Shown here piece after piece: positions 23,195-34,503 of a stretch of DNA of 64,000 nucleotides (the first letter of the stretch is position 1; every line of letters begins with the position of its first letter). This DNA is from Fragilaria crotonensis (lineage: Eukaryota; Bacillariophyta; Fragilariophyceae; Fragilariales; Fragilariaceae). The position numbers and the translations under genes were made by a program. Location: contig JAKSYS010000331.1 of assembly GCA_022925895.1 (NCBI GenBank), forward strand, positions 1 to 64,000, written 5' to 3'. The notes under the pieces were generated by a model. That model was not told the origin of the DNA. It worked only from the letters and a program-made list of their open reading frames with translations, and did no database searches.

Positions 23195-26100
23195 CATATC
23201 ATATTTCAGCCCGGTCGAGTTGTCGGTATCTCACCGAACCCCAGAGAAGTCGATTACAGCAAGTACATACATTCTCGAAATATATCTTTACCTGTGGTTT
23301 TTCAAATCAACCATACACACGGGGGATGGGAGTATGGGGTCGTGTGCACTGTTCTGTGAATGTGACCAAGACTTTCAAAACTGTTCCTACGATTGATTCA
23401 GTACACAACATTGTGATATGACTATACGATAGCGTTCTCCAGTGCACAGTACATTCTGCGTGTAATACGTCGATAGTACTTCGTGTACCAGTACAGAAGA
23501 AAAATCCAAATATGCAGTACCAGTACTCCAGTGTATTCCACGCAATGCAATCTTCAAAACGGACATCAGTGGTACTGGGATACTGGAGTACTCCCAGTAC
23601 GCCAGTAGATCCTCTTAGCACGTAGCCCTGGTTCGACGACTACATTAAACTGCGTGTTTTGAAGGTTGACGTTGTATAGCTAAGCTCTTTCGACGGAATT
23701 CTGAGGGAATCCCATGTACATCATAAAAACAGTGAAGTTGCTGTGATTACACATTGCTTAGGAAATGTTACAGAGGATGGATGCTCATCAAAAGCCAATT
23801 GAGGATTTATTTACATACTAGTTTATAGGTGATGAAATCAAGATCAAGAAGATGAGGAAATATGAAGGACAAGAAGCATGATGATGGTGGCAGTGGTTAT
23901 AATGGTGACAAGTAACAAACTCTCAATGTTTATGGACAAGAGAGCCTTTCTACAATCAAATTGAACAGTACTTCGGATTTTAAGCCAATGATAAGCCAAT
24001 GATTGCAATAATCTTTGCCTTTGTGGATATTGACTGTTGGGAAGTCTTCTTGGCATTCGCTTCAAGCAACTTAAGCCCCATGAGTTGAAATGCCCTTCAT
24101 GAAATACTTGGCATGCCTCTTTTTTTGCAGAAATCTTGAAACCCTGTCAGCAACAAGGGAATGACATACCACAGTCCCAACATTGCCAATATCCTTCAAA
24201 CTATCGTCAATATGATACTATCAGTGACACAAAGGAAGTCACTGACAAACTATTACAACTGGCTGTACCTACAGATCTGCATTTTTTCCATGATTGCAAT
24301 TGTCAACATAAAAATGCAAGCTTGCATGCCTTCATTTTGGTGGCAGCTTCCCAGTCATGTCCCACTGGAATTCAGGTGACTCCTTGCAACGAGCTCACAG
24401 AATACTTATTCCAAATACAGACAACAAACAAGGGACAAAAAGAAGCACCACAAAGATACCCCATGTTGATCAATCTGTGGCGAAGAAATGGCACAAAAGT
24501 GAGGTGGACTGTAGACTGGTGCAACATAATGGATAACATTTCCGACAAGAATGACCGTACCGCCCACACCATAACTGCCGGACATGGTAACAATGCATCA
24601 AATGCATAAGAACATATTTCAGATTCTCAGTTTGTCCTGGAAAACATATCGGTGCATCAACAGAAACGCAAAAGCAATGAAGTAGCAACGGCATGGTTTG
24701 GAAATTCAAGTACCGGGTATCGGGGTACCAGGTACAAGGTACCAGATACCAATCACGACTCTGTGATATCGTAGGCTGACAGAATCGACGAAATGTCATT
24801 TGGAGTGTCACGGTTTTGTTCAAGAATTCAACATTCAAAAACCTAGGGCGAGGGGCTAGTGGTTGAATTAGGTAGCTAGGTCTAATGTCTAATGCAATTT
24901 GCACAGCACCTGAGAGTACAGTGAAGAAGCCATTTTTCCGGACCCTGCAGATGTATGACATAGACCTAAAGCAGTCACAAGAACTTGGTTGATGAGTAAC
25001 TATACAAAGGATGTAAAAACGTGTGTCATACAGTTTGGCTTCGCCGAAGGCTACGTGGAATCCATTGGATTCCACTAGCCAATGACTTCATACATTCCTT
25101 TATCTGTTAAAATTTGATCGGTGCATACATACGAAAAACAAAAGTAGATTTCCTCGTATGCATGTAGCGACATGTTGAAAGTTCTGAGCTCACGTCTTAA
25201 TAACACGTTTTCTTATCAAAGTATTTCACGATCCCGACATACGAAGGTCGATGAAAGGTGGAACGATTTTCCTGGTGACGAACGGAGTTCGTGATGATAC
25301 TGGCAACAAAGCCAAAGGTCCGGAACCTAAAACCTTTTAGGTGAAGTATATAAAAGTAGATAAGTAGACATGTACTCCGTACATCAACTCTCAGTATGAT
25401 TCTCTAGTAGTGGACACTCTACCGGTAGCGTAGACAGTCCAACTACAATACTTAAATATCGCAACGCACGACCTTCTGCGCGTTCGTGCTCTGCTCTTTT
25501 GCACTTTTGCACTAATTGTGTACTACCTCCGTTTACAATTACTTGATCGGTTGAAGTTCAAAACAGCGTTCTGGTTTAGTGTCTTTAAGTCATTTCTCCG
25601 TAGGATTTCGGTATAAGTCTACGTATTGGCGAGGCTTACGCATTCTATTTAGTAGGTATTAACGCTCATTTGGAACGAGGATAAATATCTATGTGTTGTG
25701 GTCGATGTGGTTGGCATATGCTACATACGGGGATTGATGTTGCACGAACGGTTATTTCGATCATGAAATCCTACGTTTCGTTTACTTAACATATGATTTG
25801 AAAAAAATATCTATCACCGAATTTCAGATTTAACTTCCACGCGCTCTTTCTCGTATTAATCGCATCCCGATTCACACCCCATGTGCATACAGCAGATTTC
25901 TGCTCCCCCGCAATATGTTGTCATCGTCGACTTCCATCTTTGAAGAGAAATAAGTCTACACTGTCCGATCCGTTCCGTCGGAACTGCCGTAAATGATCGT
26001 TGTCACTGCTCCTGGGAGCATTTCTTTCAGAGGTTCAGCGTCATAGGAATCCGTGCTGGCGCACTAGAGGGTGAAAGACATTTTTAGAGTTTTTTCAATC

Positions 26101-26420
26101 TAAAAACGTAATAATGAGCATTTAGACTCAAACGCCAATATTTGATGTTATACAGCTATGAATAGCTTTCATCGAGAGGAATTCGAATCATATGACGTTT
26201 CGGTGGAATGCCAGAATTCCCTCGACTGAAAATAGAAATCGATCAAGTAATTGTAAACGGAGGTAGTACTCTACACGAGAACGTAGTACAATACTTGTAC
26301 TCCATACCGGTACAGACCATACACGTCTATGCATACGGGCACACGGGCACTGATTCAGCGGGAGCGGGTGATCATTCGGCATCGAAGGGTGAACTAGAGA
26401 TAGCAACGAACGAAGCGAAA
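23195..26420. other. 3.2-kb gene-poor region
   Basis: No recognisable gene. Open frames at 24136-24609 (plus) and 24470-25075 (minus) overlap each other and have no family features. 24705-24750 is a run of GGTACCAGGTAC-type words. The last part (26176-26218) carries a 43-bp sequence shared with 8181-8223. 26220-26420 is the 5' flank of the SNF2 gene. Confidence 0.45.
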
Positions 26421-29400
26421 ATGTCAACTCAAGCTTCAAATGGGGCCTCACAGCTGGGACCTCAGCAACAACGACGACAACAACAGCATCGTCCTCCATC
26501 ATTTACGGCAATGTCAGTTGACCGCAATAGCTCTTTCCCATCCAGTCAATTCATATCACAGGAATTGCCGTTCGCACCACCCACTTCAATAATAGCAGCG
26601 ACCGCTAGTACTAGGGCGATGACGCCCAGAATAGACGAGGATGATGACAATCATTCCGAAAACTCGACAGATGGTTCTGAATTGGAAACAATTTTTGATT
26701 CCAAAACTGAACAGGTTCCATACTATCCACAGATACGTCCGAATGCCATTGTTGACAGAACATATCCGGATACAACAGAACAAACGATAAGCGACAGTCA
26801 GCAGGATGAGAATAACTATTCTCAGTTCCAGGCCATGCCATCAGCAGCTGCAACAAGTTGGAATGATAGTCATATACAACCGCCATATGCGTTTCAAGCA
26901 GGATCAGCATCATTAAATTTTGCAGCTGATGATGAGCAATTTGGACAAGCACCAAATGGTGAGGAGCACTCCTGGATGGAGGACTTGACCAATCTAATTG
27001 ATTTGGATGATCTCAAACCTTCGGGAACCACAAGTCATCCGCATGCGGTTGATCTTGGACTATCTGCACCAGCACCGAACGATCACAATCAACATGACAC
27101 CCTTTTATCCGATTTTTTTCATGACGCTGAAGAATTAATGGTCCGTGGCGACCCTGATGAGCCGCGATGGAGACTAGATACGCACATGGGCGATGAGGCA
27201 TTTATTAATGATGCTTCCAAGAAGCGAAAGTGGCATCTTGATTCGCCATCATTTCCCATTCCTGCACAGTCACATTCGTTGTCGAGCGCCCAAGCCTCCG
27301 CTGAATCCAGAGCCCAGCACATGCCGGGTTGGATGAAGTACAATACAAATAGGCATTCACAGTCACAACAGCTAGGCGCCGGAGTTGCGCAAATGCCTCT
27401 GTCGAGTACTTCTTCTTACGTGCATACTCAAATGCAACGGCCCGGCATGTATGTTTCGACTAGCATCCCAATGAAACCTGGGTACATTCCTACTTGGCGA
27501 AGACTTTTGCCCCGTGAATTCCTCGCTGCCCGCAAAGAAAGGGAAGAAATGGCAACCGAGCGAAAGCGATACGCTCTTTCCGTCCTCAACGTTAATGAAT
27601 TTACAATCACCGGCGTTTCCTTGTGGACAGGCGCCAGAGGTAGCAGTGTCCGAGGATTGCGGGCGCAAATTCGACAGTTTTCCAGTGATTACGGCAAAGC
27701 TGTTTTTGAACGAGATAGCGAGGCAGAGGACGGCGGCAAATGGCGCATTCCTCTTGGAGCCTACCAAGCGCTCTTTTCTTACCTCACATCACTTCCCAAC
27801 ACGACAGTGGAGGGAATTCCGCAGTCGCATTTGAATATTGCCATGTTGGGACGACAACGATTGGAAAAGGGGTGTCCGTCGGTACGGAAGATGATGCATC
27901 TTGGTGTTCCTGTTCGATTGGCGAAAACTCTCGCGCCATTTCAGCGGGGTGGGGTGGACTTTGTTCACGAACGGCGTGGAAGAGCATTGATTGCGGACGA
28001 AATGGGGTTGGGGAAGACCATTCAAGCCATTGCTAGTATATCTATGTATCATGAAGATTGGCCAGTATTGGTATTGACACCCAGTGGTGCTCGTTACCAC
28101 TGGGAGAATGAATTTTTAAATTGGCTTGGTGCTGCAAATAACGATCAAAAGCTGCTAGATTTTGGGAACGAAGGCCAAGGAGACGAACAGGATGACGAGG
28201 ACTTACCTGGACAACGAAAAATGGCTATGTCGCCTCTTGTGGAGTCTCAGATAAATGTCCTAACAAGCGGTGCGAGTCCAATGATACCGAGTCCCGACAC
28301 GAAGGTCGTGATTGTCTCCTACGGGCTGGCACCGAAGCTTGTTGAAGAGGGCAAACTTGTCCTTGGAATGTTCAAATGCGCCATTGTTGATGAGTCTCAC
28401 ATGTTAAAGAACAAGAACAGCAAGCGGACCAAGCTGCTGATGCCAATCTTATCGAATACATCGCGATGTATCCTGCTGTCAGGAACGCCAGCGTTTGCTA
28501 GACCGATGGAGCTGTGGCCGCAGATGAATATTCTTGGATCAGCGGAAGATCCATCCTTTACAAACGAGGCCGCCTTTGTGAGCAAATACGTTAAGGGCAC
28601 TAGCAAAAACAGGCTGGCAGAGCTTCACACTGTCCTTACTGGTACGCTTATGATTCGAAGGATGAAGAATGATATACTTAAGCAGCTTCCGCCAAAAGTG
28701 CGAGAGCAGGCACTGGTCAACATAATGGATGAGGCAACCCGAGAGGAATTTCGGACCTTTCTGGAAGAACTTCGCACGGGAAGAGGCGCTCTGGCGAAAA
28801 TTGCCAGATTGCATGAAGGTTCTTCTGCTGATAAGGAAGTGATACCACAGGAACCTCCTGCTGATCAGCCTCAGTCCGAGGACGACCTCAAAGCTCAGGT
28901 TCGAGAAGAAGTGGAAGCGCTCTATGATAAAAGGCGAGTTGAAATTGTACAATCGTTTTCTAATGTTGGCGACCCCGCAATGGTTCAGATGGGAGCGAGT
29001 CAAGCTATCGGAGCGCTTCGTGCCGAAGTTGGAGATTTTTATCACCGAAGATTGGACGAATTAATGAGCGCCAATGTTGCAATTGCTAGACCAACGACGA
29101 CCCCAGCCAGCGCTTCAGCTCAAGATCCTAAAGAGCCGTTATCAAAAAAAGCCTTGTTAATTCATATGTACAAGCGCACCGGACAGATCAAGATTCCTCT
29201 CGTCGCCGATATGCTCAAGATGTGGCTGACCAATCCAGCCAAAGGCAAGCTGTGCATCTTCGCACATCATATTAGTGTTCTAAATGAGATCGGGAGCATT
29301 GCCGGTTTGTCAAACGAGGCTGGCAGCTCCAGAACCTTTATCCGCATCGACGGTTCTACGAATCCGAAGCAACGACAGGAACAAATCAACGCTTTTCAAA

Positions 29401-30827
29401 AAGATCCCACCATTCGCGTGGCAATGCTCGGAATCACAGCCGCCGGAGTAGCTGTTACGCTCACGGCTGCCTCTACCGTGTGGTTCGCTGAACTGTTCTG
29501 GACGCCAGCCCTGCTCATTCAAGCTGAAGATCGGTGTCATCGAGTTGGACAACAGGCAAAGTGCCGATGCTTGTACATTGTTGCCAAAGGCACGTTAGAC
29601 GAAATTCTGTGGAAACACATTGAAAAGAAGTTTCGCGACCTTGGTGAGTTCGTTGAAGGTAAGGAGAAGATGAAGATCGTTGTCCACAGAAAATATCGCG
29701 GCACATTGGATTTGAAGAAAAGTCTGGAGATTGAAAAGTTCGAGTTTGATGATGAGGAAGAACCAGAGTTCGACCAAAGTGACGAGGTGGCCGAGGAATT
29801 GGAATCTCAGTTGCACCAAGACCTTGAAGAATTGGAACGTGAAGAACAAGAAATGCTCGCCATCGATACCGAAGACGACGACGGCGAAGGAGAAGGGAAC
29901 GGCAAAGCGAGTGGTTTCTCCTCCGGTGGTGCCGGCGCTACCGCTGCTGGATCTACAGAGACGGAAGCCATTTGCCTGTCGGACGATGAGGAAGCTGAGG
30001 TGGCTCCTGCGTCACGCAAATCCTTGCGAGAAGCGGGCATTACTGTCGACCGTGAGTTCCCTGACTTGAAGCTGTACAAGATGAAGTTTCCGGCGCCGTC
30101 GTGCGGACTCGTGATCGCTCGTTTCAAAGGTCGCGTGGTGGTGCGGGAAAAGGCAGAGCATCTTCCAAAAGTCGGCAGACCTAACGTCGGCGACATTTTG
30201 CTCGCATGCAACAATGACGAGATCGTTCCAAACGTCAACCTGGCTGCCCTTTTGAGGCACTTTGACGGTTTGATGCAGAGGTTTGGCGAGGTTGAAATCC
30301 TGTTCGCGGTGGACCAGGAGTTCAGGGTCTATTTCACCGACCGACTGAATTCCGGCGACATCGAAAAAGATGCTTTCATCGAAGAGGAGAGTCCCCTGCA
30401 TGGTCTTTCTGCAAAAATTGCGAGCCTACCAACTTACACCATAGGTTTCGACGGAGTTGAAGACTATGGTTTTTTCATTGAATCGATTCACTCCATGTTA
30501 TTCGTTTCGTCGATCAGTCCATCGCATATTCAGCAGCGTGGCGCCGACGCTGTTCCCAGTGTCGGGGATGCTCTTCTTTCCATCAATGGTGCTTCATTGA
30601 GACTCGGGCTAACGGTCCCCGCCGTCATGATTGTGCTGAATTCCCTCAAAGAAAAGGGAATGGCCTGCCAAATGACGTTTGCCGCTGCCGATGAGAATAT
30701 TGTCAGTATGGTCCTATCAAGGGGGAATTCGCGACCCTTAGTCCCGATGCCTCATCCGAATACGAAAGCACCGCCTCCGCCGTCTGCTGGTGGAGGACAC
30801 GAAGTGATCGAACTATTGGACGACTGA
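26421..30827 (+). CDS. SNF2-family helicase, SMARCAL1-like, with C-terminal PDZ-like pair
   Basis: A 1,468-residue single-exon protein. Residues 1-350 are Ser/Gln/Asp-rich and disordered-looking. The helicase core follows: LAPFQRGGVDFVHERRGRALIADEMGLGKT (motif I near 525-532), the DESH box (about 656), LLSGTPA, then the second lobe with FIRIDGST and EDRCHRVGQQ (about 1035). DESH, GLGKTIQA and HRVGQ place it with SMARCAL1/ZRANB3 annealing helicases, which rewind DNA at stalled forks. An acidic stretch follows, then two PDZ-like segments, about 1213-1296 (VGDILLACNNDEI) and 1340-1423 (VGDALLSINGASL). A PDZ pair is not usual in this family. The frame is open from 26208, but upstream codons look like GTAC-type intergenic DNA, so the ATG at 26421 is preferred. 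Confidence 0.88.
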   Translation: MSTQASNGASQLGPQQQRRQQQHRPPSFTAMSVDRNSSFPSSQFISQELPFAPPTSIIAATASTRAMTPRIDEDDDNHSENSTDGSELETIFDSKTEQVPYYPQIRPNAIVDRTYPDTTEQTISDSQQDENNYSQFQAMPSAAATSWNDSHIQPPYAFQAGSASLNFAADDEQFGQAPNGEEHSWMEDLTNLIDLDDLKPSGTTSHPHAVDLGLSAPAPNDHNQHDTLLSDFFHDAEELMVRGDPDEPRWRLDTHMGDEAFINDASKKRKWHLDSPSFPIPAQSHSLSSAQASAESRAQHMPGWMKYNTNRHSQSQQLGAGVAQMPLSSTSSYVHTQMQRPGMYVSTSIPMKPGYIPTWRRLLPREFLAARKEREEMATERKRYALSVLNVNEFTITGVSLWTGARGSSVRGLRAQIRQFSSDYGKAVFERDSEAEDGGKWRIPLGAYQALFSYLTSLPNTTVEGIPQSHLNIAMLGRQRLEKGCPSVRKMMHLGVPVRLAKTLAPFQRGGVDFVHERRGRALIADEMGLGKTIQAIASISMYHEDWPVLVLTPSGARYHWENEFLNWLGAANNDQKLLDFGNEGQGDEQDDEDLPGQRKMAMSPLVESQINVLTSGASPMIPSPDTKVVIVSYGLAPKLVEEGKLVLGMFKCAIVDESHMLKNKNSKRTKLLMPILSNTSRCILLSGTPAFARPMELWPQMNILGSAEDPSFTNEAAFVSKYVKGTSKNRLAELHTVLTGTLMIRRMKNDILKQLPPKVREQALVNIMDEATREEFRTFLEELRTGRGALAKIARLHEGSSADKEVIPQEPPADQPQSEDDLKAQVREEVEALYDKRRVEIVQSFSNVGDPAMVQMGASQAIGALRAEVGDFYHRRLDELMSANVAIARPTTTPASASAQDPKEPLSKKALLIHMYKRTGQIKIPLVADMLKMWLTNPAKGKLCIFAHHISVLNEIGSIAGLSNEAGSSRTFIRIDGSTNPKQRQEQINAFQKDPTIRVAMLGITAAGVAVTLTAASTVWFAELFWTPALLIQAEDRCHRVGQQAKCRCLYIVAKGTLDEILWKHIEKKFRDLGEFVEGKEKMKIVVHRKYRGTLDLKKSLEIEKFEFDDEEEPEFDQSDEVAEELESQLHQDLEELEREEQEMLAIDTEDDDGEGEGNGKASGFSSGGAGATAAGSTETEAICLSDDEEAEVAPASRKSLREAGITVDREFPDLKLYKMKFPAPSCGLVIARFKGRVVVREKAEHLPKVGRPNVGDILLACNNDEIVPNVNLAALLRHFDGLMQRFGEVEILFAVDQEFRVYFTDRLNSGDIEKDAFIEEESPLHGLSAKIASLPTYTIGFDGVEDYGFFIESIHSMLFVSSISPSHIQQRGADAVPSVGDALLSINGASLRLGLTVPAVMIVLNSLKEKGMACQMTFAAADENIVSMVLSRGNSRPLVPMPHPNTKAPPPPSAGGGHEVIELLDD

Positions 30828-30885
30828 GGTATTGTTCAGCTAGTGTACATTTAAGAGCACAGTTTCGTTGTCAGTTCCTTTCCCG

Positions 30886-31500
30886 TTATTCCGTGTTCTG
30901 TCTTTTGGAAGGTGGTTCACTGGCTTCCTGGTCCTTATCATCGGTGCCATCGTTGTCTCGACTACGTTTACGATCGGCAGAATCTGATTTTGTGGTTGTC
31001 GTTAACTTGGGTTTGGCGTCCAAACCAGCCTGAATGGTGTTCCCCAACATTTCCAGTGCCACCTTGCGACGTCGCAAACCTGCCAATTGAGACAATCCTT
31101 CTCGTAATAGGCCCCGAACAAATATTTCTGGATTCAAACCATTGGAACAATCCAGCATTTCAAGCAGATCCAACGGAATGGGACATTGCTGTAATGTTTT
31201 CCACAGCTCCGAATCGCCATCGTTTGTGTTGGTCCCAGACGTTGTAGAGGAAGTGCCCGTATCAACCTTTTTCTTGACAACACCCTCAACACGTCCAATC
31301 GCATGGAGAATTTCTCGTATGGAATGAATCAATTTGGAGGTCGTCTTGACATGAATAGACGCATCGTCTCCTGATGACTCGGGCCAGGATTTGACAATAT
31401 CAATGGAATCCGAAACTCGCGATATCAGTTCGTGAAGGCGCTCTTGCAAGGCCTTGGCATCGTTGCCAGGTCGTGAAAGATGACCGGAGGTAGAACTCAT
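30886..31500 (-). CDS. MED10: Mediator complex subunit 10 (MED10/NUT2)-like
   Basis: The 204-residue protein has an N-terminal helical segment (LQERLHELISRVSDSIDIV) and a following IREILHAI helix. Next is the diagnostic PIPLDLLEMLDCSNGLNPEIFVRGLL region, matching the VPLEVFEYID..RNP.LYTK block of MED10, then a helix ending REGLSQLAGLRRRKVALEML. MED10 sits in the middle module of Mediator, which links activators to RNA polymerase II. A Ser/Thr/Gly-rich insertion and a Lys/Arg/Asp-rich tail are lineage-specific. The frame is open to 31611, but the ATG at 31500 is the likely start. The 3' end converges on the SNF2 gene, 58 bp away. Confidence 0.75.
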   Translation of the reverse strand: MSSTSGHLSRPGNDAKALQERLHELISRVSDSIDIVKSWPESSGDDASIHVKTTSKLIHSIREILHAIGRVEGVVKKKVDTGTSSTTSGTNTNDGDSELWKTLQQCPIPLDLLEMLDCSNGLNPEIFVRGLLREGLSQLAGLRRRKVALEMLGNTIQAGLDAKPKLTTTTKSDSADRKRSRDNDGTDDKDQEASEPPSKRQNTE

Positions 31501-32375
31501 GGTTGTGTATGCTGCCTTGTGAGATGAAGGTGATGCAGAGTGTACAAGTGCTAAACCGGAGACACCCTTGAACGATGATGTAACAACGCCAACGAGGAGA
31601 CTGTGTATCACTGCACAACTCTACCGTAGAATAAAGTCAACGGTATATTGGAGGAACAGTAAAAAACATCAATCCGTCTGTCCACTGTACCGCGACTCGA
31701 AAAATTCTTGACTTGTTGGCATGGCCACATATTTCAATTGTTACGCATACGTGTTGTTGGCTGTCACGGGTCGTGGGTCGTGTTTTTAGATTTTGGCGCG
31801 ACCGTCGGAGTACAGGGACGTGCTGACCTCGGTCGACTCCTAATCAAGAGTCACACGCTTCCCAATCAATTTTCGAGTCTTCTCAACAACTAGGGAACCG
31901 GTACTTACTGTCCAATCAGTTCGAAGGACTTGTACTCAGACGTCATCTGCACGGGACAGCAAATATCAATGACCGGCTGTGAACTGACGAATCTCGACCT
32001 CTCGCGCACGAATCTTCGGTGCAAGAATGCAACCATGTGTTGCCGGGCTTACGTACCCTTCGATCCTACGAGTGCAACAGAACCCGAGCGTTGCATCAGA
32101 GTGCCCGTCCTACGTACTCTACTTGTACTGAATACACGAGTACCAGCTACTATTTTTTCTTAGTATTCCAAAACGTTCAACATTACGGTGGTACTGGTGT
32201 ACACACGGCTACAGCTGCCAGGACTCAGGACGACGACAGCGAAGAAAACTGAAAATTGTTCAACCCGCCTCCTTCACGAAGAATTGAGCGACTTCTCGTT
32301 CGGCATATTTTCTGAAACCCATTATACCCGTGCACTGTTCATATTTCCTAGAAAGGAAAGTGCGAGAAAACGAAG
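31501..32375. other. intergenic, divergent promoter region
   Basis: Lies between the divergent MED10-like and apyrase genes. Several short frames, none convincing. Includes GTAC words at 32105-32150. Confidence 0.5.
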
Positions 32376-34366
32376 ATGATGGAAAAACACTATGCCGAAG
32401 CATTCGACTCGTGGCAAACCTATCTGGAGCGGTCAGGGTCAGGAAGGGAAGAGACTGACGGTGATCGACGTGTTCTAAAACACGGCAAACACAATCATCA
32501 TATAGAAGACCAAGAACAACAAATGCTGATGCTGGAACATCAGAAGGAAGTTGAATTCTTTCAGAAACAAGACGTTAAGATGTCAAGAGGAGAAGCGAAG
32601 AGATTGAGAAAGGATCAGAAACACCGTGCAAAGGTCAAGGAACTATACAGTCATCCTGGCATTGCGGAAACGACCGTGCACGGACTCATGGTAGGTCGAT
32701 TTGTGCGAAATGACTGAAGTGATATCTGTACTCAAGAGTAGGAGGACTCGTCAGGTCACTCACAAAGTCTGTGCTCCAACCCCCACGCCTCTCACTATTA
32801 TACCTTCCATTGACTCAACAGATTGATGCTGGAAGTACTGGAAGTCGCATGCACCTATATGAATGGAATCCTAGAGTGCTGCACAGCGTGTACGAAGTTC
32901 AGGAGGCTGTTTCAGGTCGTAAGCTTTCCATTCCTGGCACTGAATCTCGATGGACCGATCGTTTGAGCCCTGGACTCGCCACCTTTGCGTCTTTGCCAGA
33001 TGATCAACTTGTCCAAGGAATTGGCGAGTATTTGCAGCCCCTAATGGACTTTGCATCAAACGTGCTTGCCGCGAAGAAGGGACAATTCTCCACCTTTCCC
33101 ATTTACCTCCGCGCCACTGCCGGTATGCGAACGTTGACGACTCAAGATCGTGCTCGTGTCATTAATGGTGTGAGGTCTCTTTTCTCCAACTCGACCTACT
33201 CACCCTTCTACTTTACGGAAGAGCAAGCGCGTGTCCTCTCGGGAGAAGAGGAGGCCATTTACGGCTGGGCGGGCGTCAACTTTCTGTTGGGTACTCTGAT
33301 GGAAGATTCGCAGGGAGCTGGAACAGTCATCAATCCGCGTCTTACCTATGGCGCTTTGGATCTCGGAGGAGCGAGTACGCAGATTTCATTTTACCAGCCC
33401 GATCAGGATGTAATGTCAAATTTATTCAAGCTACAGATTGGACAGGGCAAGCACTGGAATCTTTACGCGCATTCTTTTTTGTACTATGGAATCAATGCCG
33501 CGACGGAGCGATTTGAAGCGCGTCTCATGGACGGGAAGTCCCCGACGGAGCGCCTTGTGGATGGCATTCACAATCCTTGTCTACCAGGCGGCGCTTCAAA
33601 AGATGTTCGCACCAATATTCATTTCGATGCCAAGAGCTCGGAAACGTGGGACTATTCTGACAATGAATATCAACTAGCAACGTTGAAGAACAGCAATGCG
33701 GGAGGCGATTACGATAAGTGCTCTCAATACGTGAAGGAACTACTTCACAAAGACAAGGATGACTGGTGCGAGTTTGCCCACCGTGGAGATTGCTCCTATG
33801 CGGGAATATACCAACCTGCGCTGCCGGAACAGTCAGAACATTTTGGCGAGTTCTTGGCATTCTCAAATTATTATCATGTCTTTGACTTCCTTAACCTGCC
33901 AAAACGAGCATCACTAAACGATCTGGAGAATGCCACGAAAAGGATTTGCGCTATGAGCGAGGGTGAGCTTCACGATTTTTCAGGGCATCAATTGGACGAC
34001 GATGATGGCGATGTGAATCCTCTCGTTAACGAGATGTGCTTTCGATCTACGTACGCTTTCCAATTGCTTCACAATGGCTATGGTTTTAAAATGGATGATT
34101 ACATTACAGCAACCAATATTGTCGGCGGCCAGAAGGTTGGCTGGACGATGGGTGCTATCATGTATGAAATAAATACCCTCCCATGGCACTACGTCGCGAA
34201 CACGCCCAAAATCAGCCCTGTGGTGGACAGGCATTTTGAGACTACCATTTTCTTGTCCGCACTTGTCCTTGGCATGATCTTTGCCCTTGCGACTATATTT
34301 CGTGCTCGTATATTGGCCAAGCGTTACCAATACGAGCCTATTAAGCACACAGAAGTGCACCGCTAA
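32376..34366 (+). CDS. apyrase/NTPDase of the GDA1/CD39 family, one intron
   Basis: Exons are 32376-32690 and 32822-34366; the 131-bp intron (GTAGGT...CAACAG) joins ...HGLM to IDAGSTGSR in phase. All four classical apyrase conserved regions are visible early in exon 2: DAGSTGSR, YLRATAGMR, LSGEEEAIYGWAGVNF and LDLGGASTQISF. These bind the phosphates and activate water to hydrolyse nucleoside tri- and diphosphates. A membrane span near the C-terminus (TTIFLSALVLGMIFALATIF) is followed by a basic tail, so the enzyme is probably anchored in Golgi, ER or plasma membrane with its active site outside the cytosol. The first ~105 residues are charged, Lys/Glu/Gln-rich and helix-prone, with no signal anchor, which is unusual. 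A further upstream exon cannot be excluded. Confidence 0.9.
32691..32821 (+). other. spliceosomal intron of the apyrase gene
   Basis: GTAGGTCG at the 5' border and GACTCAACAG at the 3' border. Removal puts the first apyrase motif DAGSTGSR directly after an exon ending with ATG (Met). Unspliced, the upstream frame ends at 32715-32717. Confidence 0.9.
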
Positions 34367-34503
34367 GATCATGCTACTCGGGTCGAAGACGATTGTGAGG
34401 AACGTCGACTAGATTGTACATAACCTTCAACTAGCTAGCTACAGTCTGCCAATACTTCGTTGTTCAAATAGGACAGTGCACTGCCACAGTCGATTTGGAA
34501 AAC

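Noticed and set aside
24470-25075. 201-codon minus-strand frame
   Set aside because: Cys/Leu-rich composition, overlaps another frame on the plus strand and shows no domain.
26208-26420. N-terminal extension of the SNF2 gene
   Set aside because: Codons derive from GTAC-type spacer and the 43-bp dispersed repeat; the ATG at 26421 begins normal coding sequence.
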